64,000 nt of DNA from Viridibacillus arvi (lineage in GTDB: Bacteria; Bacillota; Bacilli; Bacillales_A; Planococcaceae): NCBI RefSeq assembly GCF_001274945.1, contig NZ_LILB01000001.1, positions 140,351 through 204,350 of the forward strand. Direction: 5' to 3'. The translations under genes and the position numbers were made by a program. Below the pieces are notes generated by a model, which worked only from the letters and a program-made list of their open reading frames with translations, searched no databases and was not told the DNA's origin. The stretch's first letter is position 1. Each line of letters opens with the position of its first letter. Shown piece after piece: positions 18,089-26,665 of this stretch.

Positions 18089-18888
18089 ATTTTGTACGAC
18101 AGATATTAAAAGAACAAATTTCTCATCTTAATTTGATATTTCGATTAAGCTTATATGAAGAAAAAGGAAAGTATGCAATGCACTATTTGGGTGCTTTATG
18201 GCAAATATTAAATCCATTCATTCAAATTGGTGTATATTGGCTCATTTTTGGTTTAGGAATAAGAAAGGGTTCTCCTGTTGAGGGAACCCCATTTTTTCTA
18301 TGGCTGATTATTGGGTTAGTACCGTGGTTATATATCAGTAGGACAATTACACAAGCTTCAAATAGTGTTTATGCAAAAGTAAACTTAGTATCTAAAATGA
18401 ACTTTCCTGTAAGCGTTCTGCCTACCATTATTATCGTTGGGAATTCAATCTCTTTCATACCTATGATTATCCTAACTCTTGGCATTGTTTTAGGATATGG
18501 TATTTTCTCTGGTATATATTTATTACAATTACTCTATTATTTAGTTTCACTGTATGTCTTTCTGTTTGCAATGACACTGCTATTATCAACAATTACAACT
18601 ATTATTCGTGATATTCAGATTATAATACAATCAATTGTTCGGTTAATGATGTATTTCTTACCAATCGTCTGGAATGTTCACAACTTCCCTGAATTGTTAG
18701 TCAGTATGTTGAAATTGAATCCTTTATTTTATATTATTGAAGGATTTAGACATTCTCTCTTAGGAGGGGAATGGTTTTTTGAGGATATTCCATATACCAT
18801 TTATTTTTGGAGTATAACTATCCTAATACTTACAATAGGTTCATATATACATTTGAAATTTCGTGATAGATTTGTTGACTACCTATAG
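18085..18888 (+). CDS. ABC-2 polysaccharide export permease (TagG/Wzm-like)
   Basis: The 267-aa integral membrane protein begins with an amphipathic interface segment (ILKEQISHLNLIFRLSLYE), contains the family motif YLGALWQILNPFIQIGVYW, then five or six membrane helices. It forms the channel through which a completed lipid-linked glycan crosses the membrane. It starts inside the dehydrogenase gene (ATGA overlap) and is followed 14 bp later by its ATPase. Confidence 0.93.
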   Translation: MNFVRQILKEQISHLNLIFRLSLYEEKGKYAMHYLGALWQILNPFIQIGVYWLIFGLGIRKGSPVEGTPFFLWLIIGLVPWLYISRTITQASNSVYAKVNLVSKMNFPVSVLPTIIIVGNSISFIPMIILTLGIVLGYGIFSGIYLLQLLYYLVSLYVFLFAMTLLLSTITTIIRDIQIIIQSIVRLMMYFLPIVWNVHNFPELLVSMLKLNPLFYIIEGFRHSLLGGEWFFEDIPYTIYFWSITILILTIGSYIHLKFRDRFVDYL

Positions 18889-18902
18889 TCGGAGGAAAAG
18901 AT

Positions 18903-19811
18903 ATGAATCCGAAAATTCGATTTATGAATGTGTCAAAAAGTTTCAGTTTATATAGTAAGCAATCTGAAAAACTATTTGATATTATTTCTCTAAAAAAAGA
19001 TAGAGATCATTTTTTTGCACTTAGAAATATTAGTTTTGAGGTGAATGAAGGAGAAGCCATTGGTCTTATTGGATTAAATGGTTCTGGCAAATCTACTCTT
19101 TCAAATCTATTAGCGCAAGTTATACCTCCAAGTTTAGGTAAGGTCGAAATAAATGGAGAAACATCACTAATTGCTATTTCTGTAGGATTAAATAATTCAT
19201 TAACAGGGTTAGAAAATATTAAGCTAAAATGTTTGATGCACGGTTTAAGTAGCGCTGAAATTAATAAAATAAAATCAGCTATCATAGACTTTGCAGATAT
19301 AGGAAAGTTTATTAATCAACCTGTTAAAAACTATTCTAGTGGTATGAAGTCCCGTTTAGGTTTTGCAATATCAATTCATACAAATCCTGATATTCTAATT
19401 ATAGATGAAGCATTATCTGTGGGAGACCAAACATTCTATAAGAAGTGTCTAGATAAGATAAATGAATTTAAAAGCCAAGGAAAAACGATTATTTTTGTAA
19501 GTCACTCATTGTCCCAAATAGAAGCGTTTTGCGAAAGAGTGATGTGGATTCATTTTGGGCAAATAAAAATGTTCGATGAAGCAAAAAAAGTAATTAGTGA
19601 ATATAAAAAATTTATAAATTGGTTTAATTCCTTAAGTGAAAGTCAAAAGAAGAAGAGTAGAAATGAAATGTTAGAAGATCAATACAAAGAAGTTTCTAAC
19701 GGCCAAGCACAACTTGTGAAGAGTAAACGTGGAAATTCGAATTTGGGGTTTGTTCTACAAATATTAATATTAATATTGATAGTGATTTCAAGCGCTACTT
19801 ATATGTTTTAA
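18903..19811 (+). CDS. ABC polysaccharide exporter ATPase (TagH/Wzt-like), short form
   Basis: The 302-aa protein couples ATP hydrolysis to glycan export with the preceding permease. Walker A is GLNGSGKST (57-65), the signature NYSSGMKSRLGFA, and Walker B ILIIDEALSVGD. After the ATPase domain comes a charged linker and a single C-terminal membrane helix (LGFVLQILILILIVISSATY) that ends the protein. The 527-aa B. subtilis TagH has a long extracytoplasmic C-terminal domain after its helix, absent here, and there is no carbohydrate-binding Wzt domain. GGAGG precedes the ATG by seven bases. Confidence 0.92.
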   Translation: MNPKIRFMNVSKSFSLYSKQSEKLFDIISLKKDRDHFFALRNISFEVNEGEAIGLIGLNGSGKSTLSNLLAQVIPPSLGKVEINGETSLIAISVGLNNSLTGLENIKLKCLMHGLSSAEINKIKSAIIDFADIGKFINQPVKNYSSGMKSRLGFAISIHTNPDILIIDEALSVGDQTFYKKCLDKINEFKSQGKTIIFVSHSLSQIEAFCERVMWIHFGQIKMFDEAKKVISEYKKFINWFNSLSESQKKKSRNEMLEDQYKEVSNGQAQLVKSKRGNSNLGFVLQILILILIVISSATYMF

Positions 19812-19864
19812 TCATGAGGTAAGGTCAAAAGAAGCAGTCTAACCAAATATTAATAGATTAAACT

Positions 19865-19915
19865 AATAAGAGGATATATGTTCATACATTGAACATATAT
19901 CCTCTTATTTTAAAT
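19865..19915 (+). terminator. Terminator of the polysaccharide operon
   Basis: A perfect 20-bp stem (19865-19884 with 19890-19909, loop TACAT) is followed by TTTAAAT. The rest of 19812-20161 holds only an (AT)n tract at 20044-20057 and the AAAGGGAGG ribosome binding site of rsbQ. Confidence 0.85.
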
Positions 19916-20161
19916 AATTAAAGTCATTATTTAGGGGTTACATTTTTGTCAGTTAGAATATGAAACGCCCTTTTAATTATTTGGCTTTTTTAAGTTAAAT
20001 CTTTTGTAGAGCTGTTTTATTTATAGAAACAAAAAAGAAAACGATATATATATATATCATCTGTTATTTGGTATTTAGGTAGTAAATTTATACTAGATTT
20101 TTAAAGTGTAATCATTCAAAATGAATATAGTAAAGATAAATAGGAAAGGGAGGCATGTTAC

Positions 20162-20962
20162 ATGAATGATTTGATGACTCGAAATAATGTGAAGGTAATG
20201 GGGCAGGGAGAGCAAACAATTATTTTTGCGCATGGGTTTGGTTGTGATCAGAGCATGTGGCAATATATTGCGCCTAAATTTGCAGAGAACTATCGTGTAG
20301 TTTTATTTGACTATATTGGGTCAGGAAATTCAGATTTTACAGCGTACCAATCCGAAAAATACAGTACGCTTCAAGGTTATAAGCAGGATGTATTAGATAT
20401 TATTGAAGAGATGGATCTTCAAAATATACTGTTCATTGGCCATTCTATTAGTTCGATGATTGGTATGCTGGCAGCGATTGATCGACCAGATTATTTCGAT
20501 AAGTTAATAATGATTGGGCCATCCCCTTGTTATTTAAATGATACAGACGGTTATCGTGGTGGCTTTGAACAAAATGATATTAAAGAATTACTTACTATGA
20601 TGGAGATGAATTTTGCAGGGTGGGCTAGTTATATGGCGCCACTTGCTATGGACCAAACTAAAGATCCTAAGTTAACCTATGATTTGGAGAATAGCTTTGT
20701 ATCAACGAACCCACGTGTTGCAAGAGAATTCGCGGAAGTAACATTCTATTCAGATTATCGAGAAAGCTTACCATTATTGAAAGTTCCAACCCTTATTATT
20801 CAATGCTCGAATGATAGCATTGTTCCAATTGAAGTAGGGCAGTATTTAAATAAGTGTATAGAAAATAGTACGCTTCAAATTATAGAAGCTAAAGGGCACT
20901 ATCCACATATAAGTCAGCCAGTAGAAACAACTAATATAATAGTAGATTATCTAATGAAATAA
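20162..20962 (+). CDS. rsbQ: RsbQ-type alpha/beta hydrolase signalling protein
   Basis: The 266-aa protein matches RsbQ in length and layout. The triad is S95 (GHSISS), D218 (CSNDSIVP) and H246 (KGHYPH), each one residue from the S96/D219/H247 of B. subtilis RsbQ, and AHGFGCDQSMW is the oxyanion region. RsbQ binds or hydrolyses an unknown small hydrophobic ligand and activates the PAS-PP2C phosphatase RsbP in the energy-stress branch of the SigB pathway. Here the partner 21 bp downstream is a PAS-GGDEF protein instead. The gene is co-directional and probably co-transcribed with it. Confidence 0.92.
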   Translation: MNDLMTRNNVKVMGQGEQTIIFAHGFGCDQSMWQYIAPKFAENYRVVLFDYIGSGNSDFTAYQSEKYSTLQGYKQDVLDIIEEMDLQNILFIGHSISSMIGMLAAIDRPDYFDKLIMIGPSPCYLNDTDGYRGGFEQNDIKELLTMMEMNFAGWASYMAPLAMDQTKDPKLTYDLENSFVSTNPRVAREFAEVTFYSDYRESLPLLKVPTLIIQCSNDSIVPIEVGQYLNKCIENSTLQIIEAKGHYPHISQPVETTNIIVDYLMK

Positions 20963-20983
20963 TTTGTGTAAGGGAGTTCAATG

Positions 20984-21961
20984 ATGGAGGTACGATTAAA
21001 AGAGGCACCTTGCGGGTTCATATCTTTTGACCATAGTGGATATATAAATGAGGTCAATAATACCTTCCTTGAATGGATGGGCTATAAGCAAGAAAATTTA
21101 GTAGGGAAGCATATTGAATCGTTTTTGACGATGACCAATAAACTTATTTTTCATTCTTATTTTTATCCTAATATTAATTTACACGGGTATGTAGAAGAGC
21201 TGTTCATTAACTTTACAAACCATACTGGTGAGTCCATTCCTTATTTAATGAATGCTAAGCGATTTCGGCAGGATGGTAATGAAGTGATAGACTGCAGTTT
21301 AGTTCAAATGAAGAAGCGAATTGACTACGAATTAGAGTTGCGATCGACTAAAAAACAAATGGAAGAGGCTTATTTAGAAAAAAATCGTGCTTTAGCAAAA
21401 CTAGAACAAATCTATCTTGAAATTGAAAAGAAACAGATTGAACTAATGGAAATCAATTCGGGTTTAGTCAAAATATCAAATACAGATAAGCTTACTGGTA
21501 TTTCCAACCGAAGATTCTTTCAGAAAAAACTAGAAGAGCAGATTGTGATATACCGTACCGTAGAAAAGACGTTTTCTTTACTTATTATTGATATTGATCA
21601 TTTCAAAAAGGTAAATGATACATATGGTCATCAAATTGGAGACATTGTACTTGCGAAATTAGCTAACATCCTAAAAATACAAGTACGAACAGATGATATT
21701 GTAGCTCGATTTGGTGGCGAAGAATTTACAATAATTCTTCCGGATACTGATTTTGAAGAAGCAATATTAATTGCTCAGAAGTTAAATAGAACGATTGAAT
21801 TAGCGGAATGGACAGAGACTGGGAATTTAACTGTAAGTATAGGGTTAGCAACTTTTTCCGAGAATGATACAGAAGATTCTATCGTTAAAAAAGCAGATCA
21901 AGCGCTGTATGTTTCTAAGGAGAAAGGTAGAAATCGAGCTACTCATTTTAGAAACTTATAA
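20984..21961 (+). CDS. PAS-coiled-coil-GGDEF diguanylate cyclase
   Basis: The 325-aa protein has an N-terminal PAS domain (1-110, beginning EAPCGFISFDHSGYINEVN), a coiled-coil signalling helix (110-160) and a GGDEF domain. The active site is GGEEF (244-248), preceded at the right distance by the inhibitory-site motif RTDD, and DKLTGISNRRFF is the family opening. It should make cyclic di-GMP from GTP with product inhibition. ATG 20984 is chosen because AGGGAG is seven bases upstream. Adjacency to rsbQ suggests that the hydrolase docks on the PAS domain, as RsbQ does on RsbP. Confidence 0.92.
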   Translation: MEVRLKEAPCGFISFDHSGYINEVNNTFLEWMGYKQENLVGKHIESFLTMTNKLIFHSYFYPNINLHGYVEELFINFTNHTGESIPYLMNAKRFRQDGNEVIDCSLVQMKKRIDYELELRSTKKQMEEAYLEKNRALAKLEQIYLEIEKKQIELMEINSGLVKISNTDKLTGISNRRFFQKKLEEQIVIYRTVEKTFSLLIIDIDHFKKVNDTYGHQIGDIVLAKLANILKIQVRTDDIVARFGGEEFTIILPDTDFEEAILIAQKLNRTIELAEWTETGNLTVSIGLATFSENDTEDSIVKKADQALYVSKEKGRNRATHFRNL

Positions 21962-22043
21962 TTATATATTTAATCATACTAGAATAAAGTTCACTATACT
22001 GAATTGTAATTTAGCGTTTATGTCTATGGGTTCTTATTAAAAA

Positions 22044-22108
22044 AGCTCCTCAATAAAAAGTTGGTCAGCAGTAAACGGCCAACTTTTTATTGAGGAGCTA
22101 AATTTTTT
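22044..22108. terminator. Bidirectional terminator
   Basis: The arms AGCTCCTCAATAAAAAGTTGG (22044-22064) and its exact complement at 22079-22099 form a 21-bp stem, with A tract before and T tract after. It separates the convergent GGDEF and marR genes. Confidence 0.9.
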
Positions 22109-22111
22109 TAG

Positions 22112-22552
22112 TTAGTAAAACAGTTTTGATTGAAGAACGTCTAATGCACGGTCAATATCTTCTAGATCTTCTTCTGAAGTATGTTGTATGCGATTTAGGA
22201 AGCGAGATTCAACTAATTTAAATGTTTCATTCATCATAGCTTCTCCTTCATTTGAAAGACGAATATATTGCTTCCGTCGATCTTTCGTATCACTTAATTT
22301 TTCGATTAGATTTTTTTCACTTAACTTTTTAAGTTCGCGACTTGTATTCGGCATAGATAAATGTTGGCAATCACTAATTTCACTAGGGGTAATAGGCTTT
22401 TGACTTACTGTAATAGATTCTAAAATGTTATATTGCACTGGCGTGATGGAATCTGATTTAGCATCTTTTGTTAATTCATGTGTCACACTATGAACAGAAG
22501 CTGTAAATGAAACCCATTTATTAAATAGAGCATATTTGTCCATAAATTTCAC
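22112..22552 (-). CDS. MarR family transcriptional regulator
   Basis: The 146-aa protein has the MarR winged-helix core: SDSITPVQYNILESI, ITPSEISDCQHLSMPNTSRE (recognition helix), and the wing DTKDRRKQYIRLSNEGE, with dimerisation helices at both ends. It is divergent from the flavodoxin-fold reductase gene and the shared 95-bp region contains a large palindrome overlapping the reductase promoter, so it most likely represses that gene and itself. The start ATG follows AAGAGGTGAAA. The inducer is unknown. Confidence 0.93.
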   Translation of the reverse strand: MKFMDKYALFNKWVSFTASVHSVTHELTKDAKSDSITPVQYNILESITVSQKPITPSEISDCQHLSMPNTSRELKKLSEKNLIEKLSDTKDRRKQYIRLSNEGEAMMNETFKLVESRFLNRIQHTSEEDLEDIDRALDVLQSKLFY

Positions 22553-22592
22553 CTCTTACTGTGAAGATAACAAAAATATTATCATATTACAA

Positions 22593-22646
22593 TTATCATT
22601 TGACAACTAAAATACGGAGGTGTATATTTTAGTTATCAAATGATAA
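22593..22646 (+). promoter_or_regulatory. Promoter with overlapping MarR-type palindrome
   Basis: TTGACA (22600-22605) and TATATT (22623-22628) are separated by exactly 17 bases. They are embedded in an inverted repeat with arms at 22593-22615 and 22622-22646 (TTATCATTTGACAACTAAAA against TTTTAGTTATCAAATGATAA, one mismatch plus a 2-base bulge). A regulator bound here would block RNA polymerase. Confidence 0.8.
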
Positions 22647-22661
22647 GTGAAGAGGTGTATT

Positions 22662-23249
22662 ATGAAAACATTGGTAATTTATACATATCCTAATCGTAAA
22701 AGCTTGAACTATGCATTTTTACAAAAAGTTATTAAAGGAAGCAAAGAGAATCCTAACATCACAGAGTTACAGATTTTAGATTTATATGAAGAAGGTTTTG
22801 ATCCACTTCTAGTATTTAATGAGAATAAAAGAAGACGTGATATGTATCGTGATCCATCTTTAGAAAAATACCGTAATCAAATTACTTGGGCAGACAAAAT
22901 TGTTTTTGTATATCCTATCTGGTGGGGGAGGCCTCCTGCGATGCTTATGGGATATATTGATCAATTATTTTCAGCAAATTTTGCTTATAGAGATAAAAAA
23001 GGACTGTTACCAGATGGTTTACTGAAAGGTAAGTCTGTTGTCTGTATTTCTACAATGAAGGGACCTGCAAAGTATCCACTTTTATGGTTGAATAATGCAC
23101 ATAAAGTATTGATGAAAAAAGCGTTATTTAATTTTGTAGGTATCAAAAAAGTAAAGTTTTTCGAATTTGGCAATATGGAAAGTCCAAAGGGAAGGCAAAC
23201 AAAAAAGTTAGAAAAAGTTTATCAATATTTCAAAAAAGTAGAACAATAA
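22662..23249 (+). CDS. Flavodoxin-fold NAD(P)H oxidoreductase
   Basis: The 195-aa protein resembles the YwrO/KefF/MdaB group of FMN- or FAD-dependent quinone reductases. It starts MKTLVIYTYPNRKSLNYAFL (flavin phosphate-binding region) and has the family core VFVYPIWWGRPPAMLMGYID. It probably detoxifies quinones or electrophiles by two-electron reduction. ATG 22662 with AAGAGGTG upstream is preferred to an in-frame TTG at 22647. The divergent marR gene and the operator overlapping its promoter point to inducible expression. Confidence 0.88.
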   Translation: MKTLVIYTYPNRKSLNYAFLQKVIKGSKENPNITELQILDLYEEGFDPLLVFNENKRRRDMYRDPSLEKYRNQITWADKIVFVYPIWWGRPPAMLMGYIDQLFSANFAYRDKKGLLPDGLLKGKSVVCISTMKGPAKYPLLWLNNAHKVLMKKALFNFVGIKKVKFFEFGNMESPKGRQTKKLEKVYQYFKKVEQ

Positions 23250-23290
23250 GATTTTTCTGTTAGAGACAAATATTATCGGAAAAAGAAAGA

Positions 23291-23330
23291 AGCCGACTCA
23301 AAACAACAAATTTGAGCCGGCTTTAATTCT
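23291..23330. terminator. Terminator between convergent genes
   Basis: AAGCCGACTCAAA (23291-23303) pairs with TTTGAGCCGGCTT (23312-23324) with one mismatch, followed by TAATTCT on the plus side and preceded by an A-rich run that gives Ts on the minus side. Confidence 0.75.
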
Positions 23331-24098
23331 CTATTTAATTGCTTTTTTCATTATAAAACTTAAATGTCTACCTGCTTGTTTATCCTGACGATACGAGAAT
23401 CCTTCAGGGTTCATATAAGTACATGTCTGATCAATTGTAATTCGATCTGCGGGGATTCCAGCAAGTTCACATTGTTTTTTCACTGTTTGCTGATTATCAA
23501 TGTGATACTTGTGTGTTTCATCATTAAAATAGATAAAATCATCTGCATAGCCTAGATTTTTGAATTTTACATATACATCAGCATCAACTTCAAATTTCTC
23601 TTGGCTTAGTGCAGTACCAATATGAATATGCAAATCATTTGGACTACAGTTTTCGACTTGTATTAAGTGATTAAAAACGTTTAAGGATATTTCTTTTACT
23701 GTACCTTGCCATCCTGAATGAATGACCCCGATAAGACCAGTGACTTCATTATAAAAAATCACAGGGACACAATCAGCAGTAAAAGAACATAATAATAGAT
23801 TCGGCTCATAAGTATACAGGGCATCTGTATCCGTAATAGTGGTATCAGTACAATCTGCACCACGGCCTTTATCAGAAAGCGTTACCTTATGCAAATTCGA
23901 ACTATGTGTTTGGTTGGCGCAGACGAAAGCTTCTACCTCACAATTCAACGAAGTGGCTAATTTTCTACGATTCTCCATCACATTATCTTGATTAACACAT
24001 GCATGAAGAGCCATGTTGTTGCTTTCAAGTTCGGTTGCATCTTTTAGGGTTATTCCTGCAATTAATTTCTCATTGTTTAAATATATGTTTGTTTTCAT
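23331..24098 (-). CDS. pgeF: YlmD-type purine nucleoside phosphorylase/laccase-domain protein
   Basis: The 255-aa protein belongs to the YfiH/YlmD (PgeF) family. The metal and active-site motifs are QTHSSNLHKV, FTADCVPVIFY (with the catalytic Cys) and GVIHSGWQGTV (with a zinc-binding His). Members act on adenosine and inosine and help remove mis-incorporated amino acids from peptidoglycan precursors. It is not beside ylmE/sepF/ylmG, where the Bacillus ylmD lies, so it may be a second paralogue. The ATG follows GAGGTGA. Confidence 0.9.
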   Translation of the reverse strand: MKTNIYLNNEKLIAGITLKDATELESNNMALHACVNQDNVMENRRKLATSLNCEVEAFVCANQTHSSNLHKVTLSDKGRGADCTDTTITDTDALYTYEPNLLLCSFTADCVPVIFYNEVTGLIGVIHSGWQGTVKEISLNVFNHLIQVENCSPNDLHIHIGTALSQEKFEVDADVYVKFKNLGYADDFIYFNDETHKYHIDNQQTVKKQCELAGIPADRITIDQTCTYMNPEGFSYRQDKQAGRHLSFIMKKAIK

Positions 24099-24427
24099 AC
24101 TATCACCTCATATTAATTTATATGAATCGTTTGATGATGTATATTATCCTTTGAAATTACCAATACATCAATGCTTCAGTTAGCTTTTTTAAATTTTGAA
24201 CGTTAATTATTTCTGTTGTTAGAAAATTACAGCTAAATTTCCCTTTTTCGTGTAATAACTATTTTGAGAGAATTTTATAAGATTTACAGCAATATTACTT
24301 AACTAAGGATTTAATTAAAAAATCATAATTACTCCGATACTTACAAAACAACATTGACTTTTGCTCTTCTTTCGATTAACTTTATTAAGTAGACCAATCG
24401 TTATAATCTTTATTTAGAGGTGATTTT
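24099..24427. other. Intergenic region before the TetR gene
   Basis: No gene is visible in 329 bp of AT-rich sequence. Near its right end TAGACCAATCGTTATAAT (24390-24407) resembles the remembered LmrA/YxaF box of B. subtilis, and AGAGGTGA before the TTG start is the ribosome binding site. Confidence 0.45.
24390..24410 (+). promoter_or_regulatory. LmrA/YxaF-like operator before tetR
   Basis: TAGACCAATCGTTATAATCT shares the TAGACC...TCxxTATAAT layout with the LmrA/YxaF box. A related TAGACTGGTCTA palindrome lies before the downstream efflux gene, which supports a common regulator. Confidence 0.45.
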
Positions 24428-25006
24428 TTGACTAATAAAAATCAATCACGTGAACGAATTTTAAAAGCAGCTACTCGACTATTCCATTTAAATGGCTATC
24501 ATGCAACGGGTTTAAATCAGATCATTAAAGAATCAGGTGCTCCTAAAGGTTCTTTATATCACCACTTTCCAAATGGTAAAGAACAATTAGCTATTGAAGC
24601 AATTCAAATATCTGCTTCTCGTATTGCAGCTGAAATTAAAGATCATCTTAATACGATTGAAGATCCTCTTGAAGCTTTCCAACATCATATTGACGTTATT
24701 GCAAAACGTTTTGACAATATAGAAGATGAGGATAGCTTAACAATTGTGCCTTTCGGTCTCATTGCATCTGAAACAGCTTTAGTAAATGAAAACATGCGTA
24801 TGGTTTGTGAAGATACATTTCTATATTGGGAAAATTTATATAAAGAGAAGTTGTTGGCAAATGGATACAGTGATGAACAAGCCACAAATATTAGTACGAC
24901 ATTAAATGCCCTTATTGAGGGTGGTGTAACACTATCTTTAACACAAAAATATAGCGGACCACTTAATCGGGTAGGACAAATGCTTCCATTATTACTGAAA
25001 AAGTAA
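24428..25006 (+). CDS. TetR family regulator (LmrA/YxaF type)
   Basis: The 192-aa protein has the TetR helix-turn-helix at residues 8-52 (ATRLFHLNGYHATGLNQII, then GAPKGSLYHHFPNGKEQLA) and the LmrA/YxaF-type ligand domain with TIVPFGLIASE. B. subtilis LmrA represses the multidrug transporter gene lmrB; here a DHA2 transporter follows 66 bp downstream, so the same circuit is likely. The start is TTG with GAGGTGA seven bases before it. Confidence 0.92.
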   Translation: MTNKNQSRERILKAATRLFHLNGYHATGLNQIIKESGAPKGSLYHHFPNGKEQLAIEAIQISASRIAAEIKDHLNTIEDPLEAFQHHIDVIAKRFDNIEDEDSLTIVPFGLIASETALVNENMRMVCEDTFLYWENLYKEKLLANGYSDEQATNISTTLNALIEGGVTLSLTQKYSGPLNRVGQMLPLLLKK

Positions 25007-25032
25007 GGAAGCTTTTATTTATCAATTTTATA

Positions 25033-25044
25033 TAGACTGGTCTA
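25033..25044. promoter_or_regulatory. TetR-type operator before the efflux gene
   Basis: TAGACTGGTCTA has perfect TAGAC/GTCTA arms and lies between the regulator and the efflux gene, shortly before the start codon. Its similarity to the 24390 site suggests autoregulation and co-regulation. Confidence 0.6.
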
Positions 25045-25071
25045 TTAATTATAATTGAAAGGATGTTTATT

Positions 25072-26493
25072 TTGACAACATCTACACAAATGGAACAAGT
25101 AAGAAATCCAAAAGCAATGGCATTTGTATTAATGTTTGGTGCTTTTATCGGTTTGTTTAGTGAGACAGCATTAAATATGGCACTCACGAATATTATGGAG
25201 GACTTCTCTATATTAACAGCAACAGCACAATGGTTAACAACAGGTTATTTATTAACATTAGGTATTCTAGTACCTGTATCTGTACTTCTAATTCAATGGT
25301 TTACAACTAAGCAATTAGTTGTTAGCTCTTTAATTTTTTCTATTATTGGGACCATTTTAGCAGCATTAGCACCAAACTTTACTTTCTTATTGATTGGTCG
25401 TCTGGTTCAAGCAATTGGTACAGGTATTTTATTACCTTTAATGATGAATGTCATTTTATTGATTTTCCCAATTCATAAACGTGGCGCTGTAATGGGTTTA
25501 ATGGGACTTGTTATTACTACAGCTCCTGCAATTGGCCCGACAGTAGCGGGGGTAATTGTTGATACATTGGATTGGACATTTATCTTTTGGATTAGTTTAG
25601 TTCTTTATGCGGGGCTTATTGGTTTTGGATTGAAAAATATTGACAATGTATCTCGTATTACGAAACCGTCAATTGATGTACTTTCAATTTGTCTTTCGAC
25701 GGTTGGTTTTGGTGGATTAATTTATAGTCTCAGTTCGATTGCTGAAAAATCATTTTGGTCGACACAAGTATATATACCATTCTTTATAGGGTTTATTGCA
25801 CTTTTTTTATTTATCCTTCGTCAATTAAAGATGGAACAACCTATGATTAATTTACGAGTTTTTAAATACCCTATGTTTACACTAGGCACAATGTTATTGT
25901 TTAGTGGAATGTTAATTGTTTTAGCTACTGCTATTTTATTACCAATTTTTTTAAAAGGTACACTGTTATTAAGTGCAGCGTTAGCAGGACTTGTATTATT
26001 ACCTGGTAGTTTATTAAATGCTTTACTGTCACCAATTGTAGGGAAATTATTTGACCAATTTGGTGCGAAGAAGTTTTTACCATTAGGCTATTTATTGACA
26101 CTAACAGGTAGTATAATCTTTGCCGTGACAATCTCTGCTGACACACCAATTTGGCAAATTATTTTGGCGAACATGGTTTTATTTACGGGAATCTCAATGA
26201 TTATAATGCCAGCACAAACAAATGGCTTAAATCAATTGCCTCGTAACCTTTATGCAGACGGATCAGCTGTTATGAATACATTACAACAAATTGCGGGTGC
26301 AACGGGAACAGCACTTGCGATAACATTGATGACTAGTGGCCAAAAAAGCTATATAGAGAATTTTCCAGATTCTTCACCAACAGAATTCCTATCTGCCGGT
26401 ATCAAATATACTTTCTATTTTATAACAGCAATTTCTCTCATAGGTTTCATCTTCTCTCTTTTTGTAAATCAAGAACGTGCAAAAGAGAGCTAA
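25072..26493 (+). CDS. DHA2 family multidrug efflux transporter (LmrB/EmrB-like)
   Basis: The product of about 473 residues has 14 membrane helices typical of DHA2 proton antiporters. The family motif C appears as GLVITTAPAIGPTVAGVI after helix 4, and motif A-like GRLVQAIGTGILLPLMM precedes it. It exports drugs or lipophilic compounds. TTG 25072 is favoured over ATG 25063 because GAAAGGATG gives suitable spacing only for the TTG. It is transcribed with or behind the TetR gene, with an operator in between. Confidence 0.92.
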   Translation: MTTSTQMEQVRNPKAMAFVLMFGAFIGLFSETALNMALTNIMEDFSILTATAQWLTTGYLLTLGILVPVSVLLIQWFTTKQLVVSSLIFSIIGTILAALAPNFTFLLIGRLVQAIGTGILLPLMMNVILLIFPIHKRGAVMGLMGLVITTAPAIGPTVAGVIVDTLDWTFIFWISLVLYAGLIGFGLKNIDNVSRITKPSIDVLSICLSTVGFGGLIYSLSSIAEKSFWSTQVYIPFFIGFIALFLFILRQLKMEQPMINLRVFKYPMFTLGTMLLFSGMLIVLATAILLPIFLKGTLLLSAALAGLVLLPGSLLNALLSPIVGKLFDQFGAKKFLPLGYLLTLTGSIIFAVTISADTPIWQIILANMVLFTGISMIIMPAQTNGLNQLPRNLYADGSAVMNTLQQIAGATGTALAITLMTSGQKSYIENFPDSSPTEFLSAGIKYTFYFITAISLIGFIFSLFVNQERAKES

Positions 26494-26665
26494 TGAGGTA
26501 TACTTAATCTAATGAGTACTTAAACTATCAAAAGCTAATCGTATATTTGCTAGTAAGCTTGTTCAATTAATAAGTAAGTATAATGCATGATAAATATGAA
26601 GAACTCCCTAATATCTTCATTTTTTACTAGAGCTTGGACAATAACTGGTGTAAACTTAATCAAGT

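Noticed and set aside
20044-20057. AT dinucleotide tract before rsbQ considered as a phase-variable promoter
   Set aside because: Only about seven units in already AT-rich DNA and not placed between a recognisable -35 and -10 pair.
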